Positions 1-8,828 of a DNA stretch of 64,000 nt are shown here, piece by piece. This DNA comes from an uncultured bacterium (GTDB taxonomy: Bacteria > Myxococcota_A > Polyangia > Polyangiales > Houyiibacteriaceae). Position 1 is the stretch's first letter. Every line of letters starts with the position of its first letter. The stretch is taken from positions 1 through 64,000 of the forward strand of contig CALJDU010000069.1 in the NCBI GenBank assembly GCA_938024995.1. The letters are read 5' to 3'. The notes below the pieces were generated by a model. The model was given only the letters and a program-made list of their open reading frames with translations, was not told where the DNA came from and searched no databases. A program made the translations under genes and the position numbers.

Positions 1-244
1 CCCCCTTGGTCAAGAAGACCGTGTCAGAGCTGGGTCGCGGACAGCCATGTCCTCTCGTTGAGCCCGTACAGTTGCCCGCTCCGGAAAAAGCGCATCCTGC
101 AAGGAAGGGCCGAAGAGAGGCTGCTCCCACCATGGAGGACACGCTCCTCGACCGGTCTGCTCCCCATCTCGTCGCGTCACCACGTCGCTTGCTCTTTTTC
201 TTGGGGCTAGTCGCGCCCCCTCACCCCATTGTTCGGTGACGACG
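1..244. other. Non-coding or unresolved left edge
   Basis: This stretch lies downstream of the glutamate dehydrogenase stop and runs to the window edge. The short open frames on either strand have no recognisable domain or convincing start region. A T-rich run (about 191-200) on the plus strand could belong to a terminator, but I see no clear stem. No RNA gene is visible. Confidence 0.4.
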
Positions 245-1477
245 TTACAGACCACGGAGGCGAGTGGCCTCCATGACACGCCCCACGCCGAGAACGAAGG
301 CGGCCTTCCGGTAGCTGATGTTGTGCTTGGTCGCGGTCGCGTGAAGGTGCTTGAAGCCGTTCTTCATGACCTTGTGGAGCTCGGCGTTGACCTGCGGCTC
401 GTCCCAGTAGAAGTGCTGCATGTTCTGCGACCACTCGAAGTACGAGACGGTGACGCCGCCGCAGTTCGCGTAGATGTCGGGGAGGACCTTCACGCCGTTC
501 TTGTCGAAGATCTCTTGCGCCTCGGGAGTGGTCGGGCCGTTCGCGCCTTCGATGATGTAGCGCGCCTTCACGTCGTTCGCGTTGTCCTTCGTGAGCACAC
601 CGCCGAGCGCGGCCGGAACCAGGATGTCGCAGTCGGTGGTCAGGATGAGCGACCCTTCCACGTGGGTCGCGCCGTTGAAGCCCTCGAGCCGTCCGCCGTT
701 GTTCGCGACGTAGTCAATCGCGGCGGCGACGTCGATCCCCTCCGGGTTCACGTACGCGCCGGTGATGTCCGCGATGCCGACGATCTTCGCGCCTGCCTTG
801 TCGTAGTCGTGCGCGGCCCAGGTGCCCACGTTGCCGAAGCCCTGAATCGCGACGCGCTTACCCGTGAGGTCGGTGCCATCTTGCGCGAGGAGCTCTTGGG
901 TCGCGTACACGCAGCCGCGCCCGGTCGCTTGAATGCGTCCCTCTGAGCCGCCGATGGTGACCGGCTTTCCGGTGACCACGCCCGGCGCGTACCCCTTGTA
1001 CTTGGCGTACTGGTCGAAGATCCACGCCATGATCTGGCCGTTCGTGTTCACGTCCGGCGCGGGGATATCCATCTTCTCGCCGATGATGTCGTAGATGCCG
1101 TCGACGAAGCCGCGCGTCATCCGCTGGGTTTCCGCGTCGGAGAGGTCACGCGCGTGACACTGGATGCCGCCCTTGGCACCGCCGTAGGGGACGCCCGCGA
1201 CCGCGGTCTTCCAGGTCATCAAGGAGGCGAGGGCGGTGACCTCTTCGGCGTTGACGTGGTGATGGTAGCGAAGACCGCCCTTGAACGGACCGCGCGCGTT
1301 GTCGTGTTGCACGCGGAAGCCCATGAACGTCCCGATGGATCCGTCGTCCATCTTGATGTTGATCTCGACTCGCACTTCACGGTGAGGCGTCGCGATCTGT
1401 TTGTGGAGGTCCGCGGGGATCTCAAGGATCTTCGCGGCCTGGTTCACGTAGTAGTGGGTGTGCTCGAGGAACGACAT
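245..1477 (-). CDS. gdhA: Glu/Leu/Phe/Val-type glutamate dehydrogenase
   Basis: A 410-residue hexameric-type glutamate dehydrogenase, expected to interconvert glutamate and 2-oxoglutarate plus ammonia in the cytosol. The N-terminal substrate domain carries the lysines of the family: K66 in GPFKGG, K90 in TWK and the catalytic K102 in PYGGAKGG. A Rossmann domain follows, with GFGNVG at 213-218. Length matches the roughly 410-420 residue RocG/GudB class. Leucine or phenylalanine dehydrogenases share the fold but are usually near 360 residues, so glutamate is favoured. It is the last gene of a minus-strand run, 76 bases after the SctJ-like gene, and probably has its own promoter because its role differs from its neighbours. 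Cofactor choice (NAD or NADP) cannot be read with confidence. Confidence 0.93.
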   Translation of the reverse strand: MSFLEHTHYYVNQAAKILEIPADLHKQIATPHREVRVEINIKMDDGSIGTFMGFRVQHDNARGPFKGGLRYHHHVNAEEVTALASLMTWKTAVAGVPYGGAKGGIQCHARDLSDAETQRMTRGFVDGIYDIIGEKMDIPAPDVNTNGQIMAWIFDQYAKYKGYAPGVVTGKPVTIGGSEGRIQATGRGCVYATQELLAQDGTDLTGKRVAIQGFGNVGTWAAHDYDKAGAKIVGIADITGAYVNPEGIDVAAAIDYVANNGGRLEGFNGATHVEGSLILTTDCDILVPAALGGVLTKDNANDVKARYIIEGANGPTTPEAQEIFDKNGVKVLPDIYANCGGVTVSYFEWSQNMQHFYWDEPQVNAELHKVMKNGFKHLHATATKHNISYRKAAFVLGVGRVMEATRLRGL

Positions 1478-1553
1478 CGGCGTCTCCGTTTTCTGCGCAG
1501 GTCGCGCGGCGAGTGGAACAGGGAAGGCGCGCCAGAAGCGAGCGCGCGGGGAG

Positions 1554-2342
1554 TTAGGTGGCTTCTTCGGGAACCGGGACGGGCTTGTTACGACGCGTCA
1601 TCGACCAGATAAGCAAGAGCGCTAAGAGGACGTTGAGCGCGACCGCGCCGACGAGAACGCCCTTGAGTGCAGGTGCGCTTCCGCGCGTGACCGCGATCGG
1701 TCCAAGTTGAACGAGAGAGGCCTCGCTCCCCGCGACCACGGCGGGCGCAGAGACCAGGACCACCGCAACGTTCTCGATGGGCATGCCCTGAATCGCGCCG
1801 GCGACGAGGGCTCGGACGCCGTCCTGATCGACCGTCGCGCCCACGCGATGCTTGAGCAGCACCGAGGCGCGAGGCTGCGCGGGAGACTCGGTGAGCTCAA
1901 AGTCGCGTGGTTCGGGCAGGGCGACATGAACGCGGGCGTCGAGCACACCCTCGAGCCGCTCAAGGGACGCGCCCAGGTCGCTGCCCAGCGCGGAAACGTA
2001 GCGAGCGCGTTCTTCCGTCGCGGTCGGGACCAAGCTGCCTTCGCCGAAGGCCTCGCCGAGCCCGGGCGCGTTGCGTCGCGGGAGGTTGTTCGCGCGGATG
2101 AGGGTGAGCGCCGGGCCCAGGTCACTCGGCGCGACCGTGATCTCATAGCGAGCTTCGTCCCCAGTGGTCGCCGACGCTTCTTTGCGTGCGCCGATCCCTT
2201 CCTGGTGGAGCGTGACGATGATCTCGTCAGCCTGCGCTTCGCTCAGCTCCGCCTCCAGCGTGGTCTCGCAGCCGGCGCTCCAAACGCACAGGGAGGCGAG
2301 CATGAACGCGCGAAGTCGACCTCGAGTTGGCGATGGACTCAC
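1554..2342 (-). CDS. sctJ: SctJ/YscJ-type (FliF N-terminal-like) ring lipoprotein
   Basis: A 262-residue protein of the YscJ/PrgK/SctJ family, which builds the inner-membrane ring of type III secretion systems and is related to the N-terminus of flagellar FliF. It has an N-terminal hydrophobic segment ending in a lipobox (WSAGC, Cys25). Two small ring-building domains follow, the first with the family's 'L..EA..I...L...GI.A' pattern and the second with RVHVALPEP. A transmembrane helix lies near residues 228-248, before a short basic tail. The start is GTG, directly abutting the TGA of the upstream pseudokinase, so the two are very likely co-transcribed and coupled. No other secretion-ring, ATPase or needle gene is in the window, so it is an orphan here. 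It may belong to a T3SS-like locus elsewhere or to a different membrane complex. Confidence 0.8.
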   Translation of the reverse strand: MSPSPTRGRLRAFMLASLCVWSAGCETTLEAELSEAQADEIIVTLHQEGIGARKEASATTGDEARYEITVAPSDLGPALTLIRANNLPRRNAPGLGEAFGEGSLVPTATEERARYVSALGSDLGASLERLEGVLDARVHVALPEPRDFELTESPAQPRASVLLKHRVGATVDQDGVRALVAGAIQGMPIENVAVVLVSAPAVVAGSEASLVQLGPIAVTRGSAPALKGVLVGAVALNVLLALLLIWSMTRRNKPVPVPEEAT

Positions 2343-4190
2343 TCAGTCCACCGCGAAGCTGTACCGGGCACCCATCCGAGGAGCACCGAAGGAAGGAAAA
2401 CGAACGCTTCTCACCTGGCGGTTGATACACGACTTGAACTGGCTGCTGCCTTGTCGGGCGCTCGCGCCGAGGACGGAACCGCTCCCCGCGATCGCGATGT
2501 CGATCGTGACGCTCCCGCTGAGACCAGAGCGTCGCTGCTCGGCGGGCACGCAGCCGCGATAGATCCGCCCCACGTGACGGTTCATGACGCCCGCAACCTC
2601 GCCTCCGCTGAGGCGTCGTTCGCTGCCGCCCATCGAGACGTCGCCGAGCTCGACCGCGCGGTTCATCGCTTCTTCGTAGGTCCCGACGTTGCCGCCGCCG
2701 CCCATGCCGCCGCCGCCCATGCCGCCGCGGCGTCGACCACGTCGGCGGGGGGGATCCGGGAGGATCCCGGCGGTGCCTTCAATCGCGATCTCGCCTGCTT
2801 CGTAGAGGCTGCTGTCGACGTCCGCGGACGCGATCTCTTCGCTCCCGCCCGACTCGCGCGTGAGGATGAAGATGAGCCCAACGATGCCGATCACGGCGAG
2901 CACCGCGGCGCCGATGATGAACTTGGCCACTCCGCCGCGCCGCTCGGAGCGCTCGGCCTGCGCGAGCGCGACCTTGTGTTGTTGCTCCGCCGTTCGCAGC
3001 TGCTGCTGCTCAAGGAAGCTCTCGAACTCCGGCCATTCGCCGAGCGGTTTTCGAACGCCGCTGTCCATGTTGAGGATGACGTGATCGCTGAGCGTCTCGA
3101 CCTTCAGGATCGTCTCGACGAGTTCGCCCGCAGAAAATGGTCCGTGGTCGAGCCCGTTCTTCACCACCATCCAGCGGGGCGCGTCGTTCTCCGTGATCTT
3201 CGCGAGCATCTGGCTCAGGTCGACCGCGCTCGACTCCCGGGGAACGGGAGCCTGCGGAATGGTGATCGGCGGGACGAGTCCACCGGGCGGGGGCGCCGCG
3301 GTCGAGGTCACTGCGATGTCGAGTCCAAGATCGTCTTCTTCGACGTCTATTTCGAGTCCAAGTTCTTCCGACACCGGTGGCGCCTCCGTCGCTTCGCCGA
3401 GCAGCGCTCTAAACGCTGCGCGGACCTCCTGGGCCGTCGCGATCCGTGTGGCCGGATCCGGCGCGAGACAGGTTAGCAAAACCTGGTCGATCTCTTCATG
3501 TGCTTCTGGATGAACTTGGCTCGGCGGCACGAAGCCATCGGCTGGCGATTTTCCAGTGAGAAGGAAGTAAACAATCGCGCCCATCCCAAAGACGTCACTT
3601 CGCGCGGTGGGAGAGCCTCCGGCCTTCACTTCCGGCGCGAGACAGGCCTGATCCGTGGCTGACAAGACGCTTGGTCCGTGGGTGCTGACGAGCGAGGAGA
3701 TCACCCCAAAGTCCGCGAGCTTCACGCGCCCGCTGCGCGCCAACCAGATCGCCGAGGGACGAATTCCGCCATGTGACGTGTGATGGTGAGCGTGCGCGAG
3801 GGCGTCGCAGCTTCGGCTGAGGATGTTGAACACGCTCCGCAGCGACATGGGATCGTCTCGCAGTTTTCGCTTCTCGACGATCTCGGCGACGGTCGCGCCG
3901 TCCACCCACTCGCTCGCGATCACGATCGCGCCTTCGCTGTTCGCGAGGCCGTACGTGGAGACGATGTTTCGGTGCGTCAGGCGACCGGCGTCGCGCAACG
4001 ATCCGCGCAGCGCGTCTTGGAGCTCGGGAGTCGAGAGCTCTTTGTAGAACACCCGCAGCGTGATCGGCTTGTTCGTCTTTTCGTCGAGCGCCAGCAGCAA
4101 CGCGCTAAAGGCGTCTTCCGCGATCGGCCGCTCAACACGGAACCTTCCGCCCACGACCTTGCCCGGTATCAACGATTGGCGATCCGTCAC
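2343..4190 (-). CDS. Pseudokinase-GYF_2-TM-AgmX/PglI C-terminal fusion
   Basis: A 615-residue membrane protein. Residues 14-265 have the Hanks-type kinase fold, but the catalytic residues are gone. The glycine loop reads PIAEDAFSA, the VAIK lysine is replaced (ITLRVF), and the HRDxxxxN loop is HGGIRPSAIW (140-149), lacking both Asp and Asn. Only ADFG (159-162) is kept, so phosphotransfer is unlikely. A GYF_2-like domain follows (about 339-395, WMVVKNGLDHGPFS). Next come a coiled, charged stretch, one transmembrane helix (423-444), an Arg/Gly-rich linker (480-505), and a C-terminal domain of the AgmX/PglI type with two cysteines (about 520-615). It starts with GTG and abuts the SctJ-like gene. 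It probably acts as an envelope scaffold rather than an enzyme. Domain calls are from motif recognition only. Confidence 0.82.
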   Translation of the reverse strand: MTDRQSLIPGKVVGGRFRVERPIAEDAFSALLLALDEKTNKPITLRVFYKELSTPELQDALRGSLRDAGRLTHRNIVSTYGLANSEGAIVIASEWVDGATVAEIVEKRKLRDDPMSLRSVFNILSRSCDALAHAHHHTSHGGIRPSAIWLARSGRVKLADFGVISSLVSTHGPSVLSATDQACLAPEVKAGGSPTARSDVFGMGAIVYFLLTGKSPADGFVPPSQVHPEAHEEIDQVLLTCLAPDPATRIATAQEVRAAFRALLGEATEAPPVSEELGLEIDVEEDDLGLDIAVTSTAAPPPGGLVPPITIPQAPVPRESSAVDLSQMLAKITENDAPRWMVVKNGLDHGPFSAGELVETILKVETLSDHVILNMDSGVRKPLGEWPEFESFLEQQQLRTAEQQHKVALAQAERSERRGGVAKFIIGAAVLAVIGIVGLIFILTRESGGSEEIASADVDSSLYEAGEIAIEGTAGILPDPPRRRGRRRGGMGGGGMGGGGNVGTYEEAMNRAVELGDVSMGGSERRLSGGEVAGVMNRHVGRIYRGCVPAEQRRSGLSGSVTIDIAIAGSGSVLGASARQGSSQFKSCINRQVRSVRFPSFGAPRMGARYSFAVD

Positions 4191-4265
4191 GTGCGACGGA
4201 CTGTAGTCGTCTGCGGCGTTCGTCGGCGGTCTTTTTTGGGAGTCGCGCGCCCCCGGTGAGCATCC

Positions 4266-4463
4266 TTAGAACTTGATGCCGTTCTTTGCGCGGTGCTTCC
4301 ACCACCGGTAGGTCAGCGCTCCGGTCGCGCCGATGCCGACGACGCCAAGCGGCACGAGACCACCGCTGGCGACCGTGACCGCGCCGGTGGCGACAGCGGC
4401 TGCGGTCGCGGCGATTCCGCGCTTGCGTGACTCTTCTTTGACTTCGGTTCGGGTCTTACTCAC
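4266..4463 (-). CDS. Small hydrophobic membrane protein
   Basis: A 65-residue protein with a charged Lys/Arg/Glu N-terminus, one or two Ala/Gly/Val-rich hydrophobic segments (about 17-50) and a basic aromatic tail (RWWKHRAKNG). No family is recognised. The start is GTG without a clear ribosome site, and the gene sits between the helicase hairpin and the pseudokinase, 75 bases from the latter. The charge and hydrophobic pattern looks protein-like rather than random, which is the main reason to keep it. It could be a small membrane subunit co-expressed with the pseudokinase and SctJ-like protein. Confidence 0.5.
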   Translation of the reverse strand: MSKTRTEVKEESRKRGIAATAAAVATGAVTVASGGLVPLGVVGIGATGALTYRWWKHRAKNGIKF

Positions 4464-4465
4464 GA

Positions 4466-4519
4466 AGCGGTCGTAGCACGCGCTCTTTCACAGGACAAAG
4501 CGCGCGCCCGGAGACCGCT
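4466..4519 (-). terminator. Nested hairpin overlapping the helicase stop
   Basis: An outer inverted repeat AGCGGTC (4466-4472) / GACCGCT (4513-4519) encloses an inner one, CGCGCT..TTT (4479-4488) / AAAGCGCG (4497-4504), with a 2-base bulge. The right arm contains the helicase stop codon. There is no clear U-tract, so it may be a Rho-assisted terminator or an mRNA-stabilising structure. Confidence 0.4.
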
Positions 4520-6401
4520 ACCTGCCTCGGGCAGGCTCGACCACCAGCTCTTTTTCAAGATGGGTCTGGCCGTTGAGCTTCTCGACGAGGGCGTCGGCCT
4601 TCACGCGGGGGACCTGGACGAAGGAGTGCTTGTCGCGAATGCGGATCCGGCCGATCTCGTCTCGCTCAAGTCCGCCATCGTCCTGGAAGAGACGGTTGAT
4701 GGTTCCGGCGCGGGCGCCATCCTTGCGACCGAGGCTCACGTAGAGCATCGCCCAGTCGCCGTCTTCTTCGTTCGCGGCGACGTTCGCTTCCTTCAGCGGT
4801 GCAGCGTTTTCGGACGGGAACGGTGTCGGCAGCTTCTCCGCGGCGGTTTGCTCGGGGTCGGCAGAAGGCTCGGGCGACTCTTCCACTGGCGCGAGCGTGT
4901 CAGGCGCTGCGGTCCCTGCTCCCGGGAGCTCTTCGGGGAGCGCCACGGCGGCGACGGCTTCGCGCTTCTTCGCGGAACGCTTCTTCCGCTTCTTGCGTGT
5001 GGCTTCCTGCGCGGGGACCTCGACCTCCGGCGACGAGACGCGTCGAGTGCGGCGGTGCGTCGCGGCGGCATCGTCCACATCCTCGGTGGTCTGCCCCGCG
5101 AAGAACGTCCCGATGAGGCCGCCCAAAATCCGCTCCGCAGAGGCGTGCGTGAGGAGGCGTCGCGCGACCGCCAGGTGCTCGGCGTTGGGCTCCGCCGCGA
5201 ACGCGCTTGAGAGCAGCTCGACGCGATCCGCTTCCCGACGCGTCTCCTCTTCAACGCCGCTCGGGAGCGTGCGCTCGATCGGGAAGATCTTGTAGGTGAG
5301 CCGGATGAAGTAGAGCGCCGAGAGATCCTGCGCCGCGACGAGCGCGATGGCGGTGCCGGTGCGGCCCGCGCGTCCCGTCCGACCGGTCCGGTGAATGTAC
5401 TGCTCGATGTTCTGCGGCAGGTCGTAGTTGATGACGTGCGTCACGTGGCTGACATCGATCCCGCGGGCCGCGACATCGGTCGCGACGAGGTAACGAAGGC
5501 TGCCCTCGCGGGTCCGCTTCATGACCTTTTCGCGTTCGCGCTGCGCGAGGTCTCCGTTGAGCCAGTCGGCGTTGTAGCCCGCGTTCTTCAAGCCGCGCGC
5601 GACCTCTTCGGTCTTCGCCTTGGTGTTGCAGAAGATGATGGCGCTCTCCGGATCCTCCGCTTCCATGATCTTCACGAGGTCGCGCGTCTTGCCCATGCCG
5701 GACACGTGGTAGGCGTAGTGCGTAATGCCGAGCGCGCCGACCGCGTCGCCGGAGAGCTCGAGGGTGAGCGGGTCCTTCATGTGCCGCTCGGCCATGCGCT
5801 GAATCGGGCCGTCGACCGTCGCCGAGTAGAGCATCGTCTGCCGCTCCTTCGGGAGCAGATCAATGATCGCGTGCAGCTCTTTGGCGAAGCCCATCGAGAG
5901 CATCTCGTCCGCCTCGTCCAAAACGAGAATGCGGATCCCGTCCGCGTTCAGCGTGCCGCGGCGGAGGTGATCAAGGACGCGCCCAGGGGTGCCGGAAACG
6001 ATCTGCGCACCGTCGGCGAGCTCTTTGATCTGACGCTCGATCGGCGCGCCGCCGTAGACCGCGGAGGTCTTGAGACCGCGGAAATTCCCCAGGCGACCGA
6101 TCTCGCGGGCGCTCTGAAGCGCGAGCTCACGAGTCGGGGCGAGGACGAGCGCCTGCGCGCCGCCATCGAGGTTGACCAAGCGATCGACAAGCGGGAGGCC
6201 AAACGCCGCGGTCTTGCCCGTGCCCGTACGCGCCTGAACGAGCAAGTCGCGCCCGTCGATAGCTGGCTGAAAGGACTCCACCTGAACCTCGGTCGGTTCG
6301 GTCCAGCCGCTCTCGTCAATCGCGCGGCGTACATCTTCGGTCAGGGGGAGAGCATCGAAGCTCAGAGTCGGTGTCTCGGGGGTCGTGGTCGTGGTCGTCA
6401 T
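4518..6401 (-). CDS. deaD: DEAD-box ATP-dependent RNA helicase with DbpA-type RNA-binding domain
   Basis: A 627-residue cytosolic RNA helicase, probably acting in ribosome assembly and RNA turnover. All core motifs are visible: Q motif (about 20-46), motif I ARTGTGKT (58-65), PTRELA, TPGR, DEAD (162-165), SAT (about 193) and HRTGRTGR. A helical region and a low-complexity basic linker (RKKRKKRSAKKR) follow. The last 75 residues match a DbpA/CsdA-type RNA-binding domain (YVSLGRKDG and IGRIRIRDKHSFVQVP), which targets RNA structures such as 23S rRNA hairpins in relatives. The product is longer than plain RhlE helicases, matching the DeaD/CsdA layout. Its ATG overlaps the stop of the upstream gene by 4 bases, so translation is coupled. 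Confidence 0.95.
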   Translation of the reverse strand: MTTTTTTPETPTLSFDALPLTEDVRRAIDESGWTEPTEVQVESFQPAIDGRDLLVQARTGTGKTAAFGLPLVDRLVNLDGGAQALVLAPTRELALQSAREIGRLGNFRGLKTSAVYGGAPIERQIKELADGAQIVSGTPGRVLDHLRRGTLNADGIRILVLDEADEMLSMGFAKELHAIIDLLPKERQTMLYSATVDGPIQRMAERHMKDPLTLELSGDAVGALGITHYAYHVSGMGKTRDLVKIMEAEDPESAIIFCNTKAKTEEVARGLKNAGYNADWLNGDLAQREREKVMKRTREGSLRYLVATDVAARGIDVSHVTHVINYDLPQNIEQYIHRTGRTGRAGRTGTAIALVAAQDLSALYFIRLTYKIFPIERTLPSGVEEETRREADRVELLSSAFAAEPNAEHLAVARRLLTHASAERILGGLIGTFFAGQTTEDVDDAAATHRRTRRVSSPEVEVPAQEATRKKRKKRSAKKREAVAAVALPEELPGAGTAAPDTLAPVEESPEPSADPEQTAAEKLPTPFPSENAAPLKEANVAANEEDGDWAMLYVSLGRKDGARAGTINRLFQDDGGLERDEIGRIRIRDKHSFVQVPRVKADALVEKLNGQTHLEKELVVEPARGR

Positions 6402-6874
6402 GGTGTGCCTTCGCTGGTCGCGGGAGGGTGTTCAGGGGACGCGTGCTGGATACGGGGACCTTCTTCCCGGGCGTAGCGTCGTATGGAGGTCTCGAGGCGG
6501 TGACGAAGCTGAAAGAGCTGCTTCGCGTTCTCGCCACAGCGCGCGTACTCAGGGAGAAAGCGCGTGTCCCAGTCACGAAACCAGATACCGATTTCGTCAC
6601 GTACAGGATCATCACTCCACTCCACCAAGGGTCCGTTCTGGAGGGTCGGACGCATGGTCTGAGTGGAGGCAAAATGAAGGAGTTCATGCTCCAGCTCGGC
6701 GACATGTGCGTCACAGGCGATGGTGTCGTCTGCGTCTGCCGTCTCGGGCCAAAACACTTGAGGAATGATTGAGCCGAACCCAACAATCGCGATGTAGACC
6801 ATGAAGGTCCAGTAGATGATCATCGCGATTCGGCGACCGATGCGGCCGCCGGGATCTCGTGTTGGGGGAGCCAC
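6398..6874 (-). CDS. Hypothetical membrane-anchored protein upstream of the helicase
   Basis: A 158-residue protein with one strong N-terminal transmembrane segment (about 18-42, MIIYWTFMVYIAIVGF) and a hydrophilic remainder rich in Glu, His and Arg, with two cysteines. I do not recognise a family. The start is GTG, and an internal ATG at the membrane segment is possible. Its stop overlaps the helicase start by 4 bases, the strongest evidence that it is translated. Confidence 0.6.
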   Translation of the reverse strand: MAPPTRDPGGRIGRRIAMIIYWTFMVYIAIVGFGSIIPQVFWPETADADDTIACDAHVAELEHELLHFASTQTMRPTLQNGPLVEWSDDPVRDEIGIWFRDWDTRFLPEYARCGENAKQLFQLRHRLETSIRRYAREEGPRIQHASPEHPPATSEGTP

Positions 6875-6978
6875 AGGGAAAGCTTTGGAAAGGGTGCGCG
6901 AGTTGCCTCGAAAAAAGGCCCCGCGTGCGCGTTGTTTACCTGCGAAGAGCGAACCGGGTCAAGGCTAGGGCACCAATT

Positions 6979-7161
6979 TTAGTCGTCTTTTCCGGCGGTT
7001 GGGCCCGGACCAAGCGCCGTTTTATGTGACCCTTTCGGCGCGCTTCCGCGGCGTTGTCGACGTCGGCCGACCCAAACCAGGCCGAACGCGACCGACGCGA
7101 CAAACGCGCATACCAAGAGGCAGAGCACGTACCAAATGAGACCAACGGAGCCTGTGCCCAT
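6979..7161 (-). CDS. Small single-pass membrane protein
   Basis: A 60-residue protein with one long hydrophobic helix (about 5-32, IWYVLCLLVCAFVASVAFGLVW) and a very basic cytosolic tail (RRRQRR). It follows the positive-inside pattern with an extracytoplasmic N-terminus. No family is recognised. It lies in line with the flanking minus-strand genes, 73 bases after the lipoprotein gene. The ribosome site is weak, so confidence is moderate. Confidence 0.45.
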   Translation of the reverse strand: MGTGSVGLIWYVLCLLVCAFVASVAFGLVWVGRRRQRRGSAPKGSHKTALGPGPTAGKDD

Positions 7162-7234
7162 GCGGGGGATCTACGGGCAGCACGTGCAGATGGCAACGCT
7201 TGTCCGCGACGCGGTCTCGCTGGAGGCTTGGCGA

Positions 7235-8785
7235 TCAGGGGACGGGGAACAGGCGCGCGCTGATGTCACCGCCCGCGGCGAACCCGACGGCGATGAAGTC
7301 TCGGCCGCCCGCGGCCACGGGATCGGTGCCGCTCCCGACCATGAAGGCGTCGGTGCTGGGAGGTGACTCGTGGTTGAGCGCGAGCTCCCCCGCTCCGTCG
7401 TAGACCCGCGCCATGACTGTGCCGCTGAGGAAGCTGACGAGGAAGCGCTCGGCGCCGGCCGCGACATCGACATTGTCTCCGCTCGCGACCGTCAGCTTGT
7501 CCGTGCTCGGGGTTCCATCTGCGCCAAACGCACGAGCGACCACACCGCCGTCGTTCCAGGCGATCATGAAGCGACCATCGGCGAGCGCCGCGACGCGAGG
7601 GGCGCTCCCCGTACCGACCATTTGCGGAGCGGCGTCGACAGGGCTGCCGTTCTCCTGAAAGCGCTGGAACATGATGTTGCCCCCGACCTGAAGCGCGACC
7701 ACAAATCCGCTCGCGTGGGCCGCGACGTCGGGTGCGCTCGCGCCGCTCCCGACGACGACTTCGCCGCCGCTTGGCGTGGTGGATCCGTTCGCGAAGTGAC
7801 GCGCGGTCACGCCTCCCGCGGCGCTATCGGCGAACACCACCATCGCGGCGCCGCCCGACGTGAGGGCGACCGCGGGCTCCGTTTGTGCGCCCGTTTGCGC
7901 ATCTGTGCAACGAACAGGAGGCCCCTCGGCGGAGCGGTTCTGATCGAAGAAGCGTACGAGAACGTCTCCCCCCTCGGTCGCGGCCGAGCTCGGGTCGACC
8001 AGGGCAACGGCGATTCGGTTTGGAGAAGAGGCGACCGCGGTCGTGCTCTGCGCGCCGCCGAGGGTCGCGTCAACGTCTGCGATCGCGTCGAGCGCGAGGG
8101 CGGCCGGGCTCTCGACGAGCTCTCCAGATTCACCGCGGACCATGAAACGGACTTTGCGCGGCGATACGCTCGCGTCGTCGAAGCCGATCACCAAGCGGGA
8201 GCCCGAGCCCCAACCAAGCGACGGCGCGCTCTGCGTTCCCATCGTCGTCGTGTGCGTGACAAACGCAGTGGTGCGGCAATCGGTGCAGTTGACGTCGCCC
8301 TCGCATTGTTCGTCCGGGCTGAGCAGCCCGTCACCGCAGACGCCGCTGCCGGTCTGTGACTTGAGCTCAAGGTCGAGGTCTTTGGTTTCGCCCGCTGCGA
8401 TCGCGACGTCGGCGGCGCAGCCCACCGCGACGACCGAGTCGGGGATCATCGAGACGCGGTCGGTGCCGCGCCCGCGCAAGTGAACCGTGTAGTTTCCGAC
8501 GTCGAGATCCACCGACGCCGACTCACCGGTCGCGAACCGGATGTCGACGAGCGCGTCTTCAAAGACGGCGTCGCGCTCATCGCTCAAGGCGGGCGAGAGC
8601 GTCCCCGCAGCGGTGCAGCTACGCGCCTCCGTCGGGAAGACCAAGAGCCGTAGGTCGGAGGTCACGTCGCCGAGGTTCTTGGGGTCTCGCAGGGTGAGCG
8701 AGAGCCCTTCGGGCTGCGCACCGCACCCGGCGCCGCCGACGAGAAGGCTCAGGACAAGGAGCGGAGGAACGAAAGAGCGCCGCAT
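7235..8785 (-). CDS. Large secreted lipoprotein with repeated beta-type segments
   Basis: A 516-residue protein with a signal peptide ending in a lipobox (GGAGC), so probably lipid-anchored. The N-terminal domain (about 25-140) resembles an Ig-like or carbohydrate-binding module and is followed by a Cys-rich patch (CGDGLLSPDEQCEGDVNCTDC) similar to myxobacterial Cys-rich repeats. The rest (about 165-510) is rich in Gly, Ala, Val and Asp with recurring short strands such as 'RFMIAWNDGG' and 'FVVALQVGGN'. This suggests a beta-propeller in which each unit ends in an RxF-type strand. No enzymatic motif is seen. It follows the sulfatase-like gene by 43 bases, so the two are likely one transcript. 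Confidence 0.8.
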   Translation of the reverse strand: MRRSFVPPLLVLSLLVGGAGCGAQPEGLSLTLRDPKNLGDVTSDLRLLVFPTEARSCTAAGTLSPALSDERDAVFEDALVDIRFATGESASVDLDVGNYTVHLRGRGTDRVSMIPDSVVAVGCAADVAIAAGETKDLDLELKSQTGSGVCGDGLLSPDEQCEGDVNCTDCRTTAFVTHTTTMGTQSAPSLGWGSGSRLVIGFDDASVSPRKVRFMVRGESGELVESPAALALDAIADVDATLGGAQSTTAVASSPNRIAVALVDPSSAATEGGDVLVRFFDQNRSAEGPPVRCTDAQTGAQTEPAVALTSGGAAMVVFADSAAGGVTARHFANGSTTPSGGEVVVGSGASAPDVAAHASGFVVALQVGGNIMFQRFQENGSPVDAAPQMVGTGSAPRVAALADGRFMIAWNDGGVVARAFGADGTPSTDKLTVASGDNVDVAAGAERFLVSFLSGTVMARVYDGAGELALNHESPPSTDAFMVGSGTDPVAAGGRDFIAVGFAAGGDISARLFPVP

Positions 8786-8828
8786 GGCGAGACTCTACCA
8801 CCGCTGCCCGGCGGATCCGCAACGGACG

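Noticed and set aside
1..244. Small genes at the left edge
   Set aside because: Arg/Pro/Ser-rich frames on both strands with no protein-like pattern; no tRNA fold.
1554..2342. Full type III secretion locus
   Set aside because: Only a ring lipoprotein is present; no ATPase, export gate or needle genes are in the window.
2343..4190. Active Ser/Thr kinase
   Set aside because: HRD, VAIK lysine and glycine loop are all missing, so I call it a pseudokinase.
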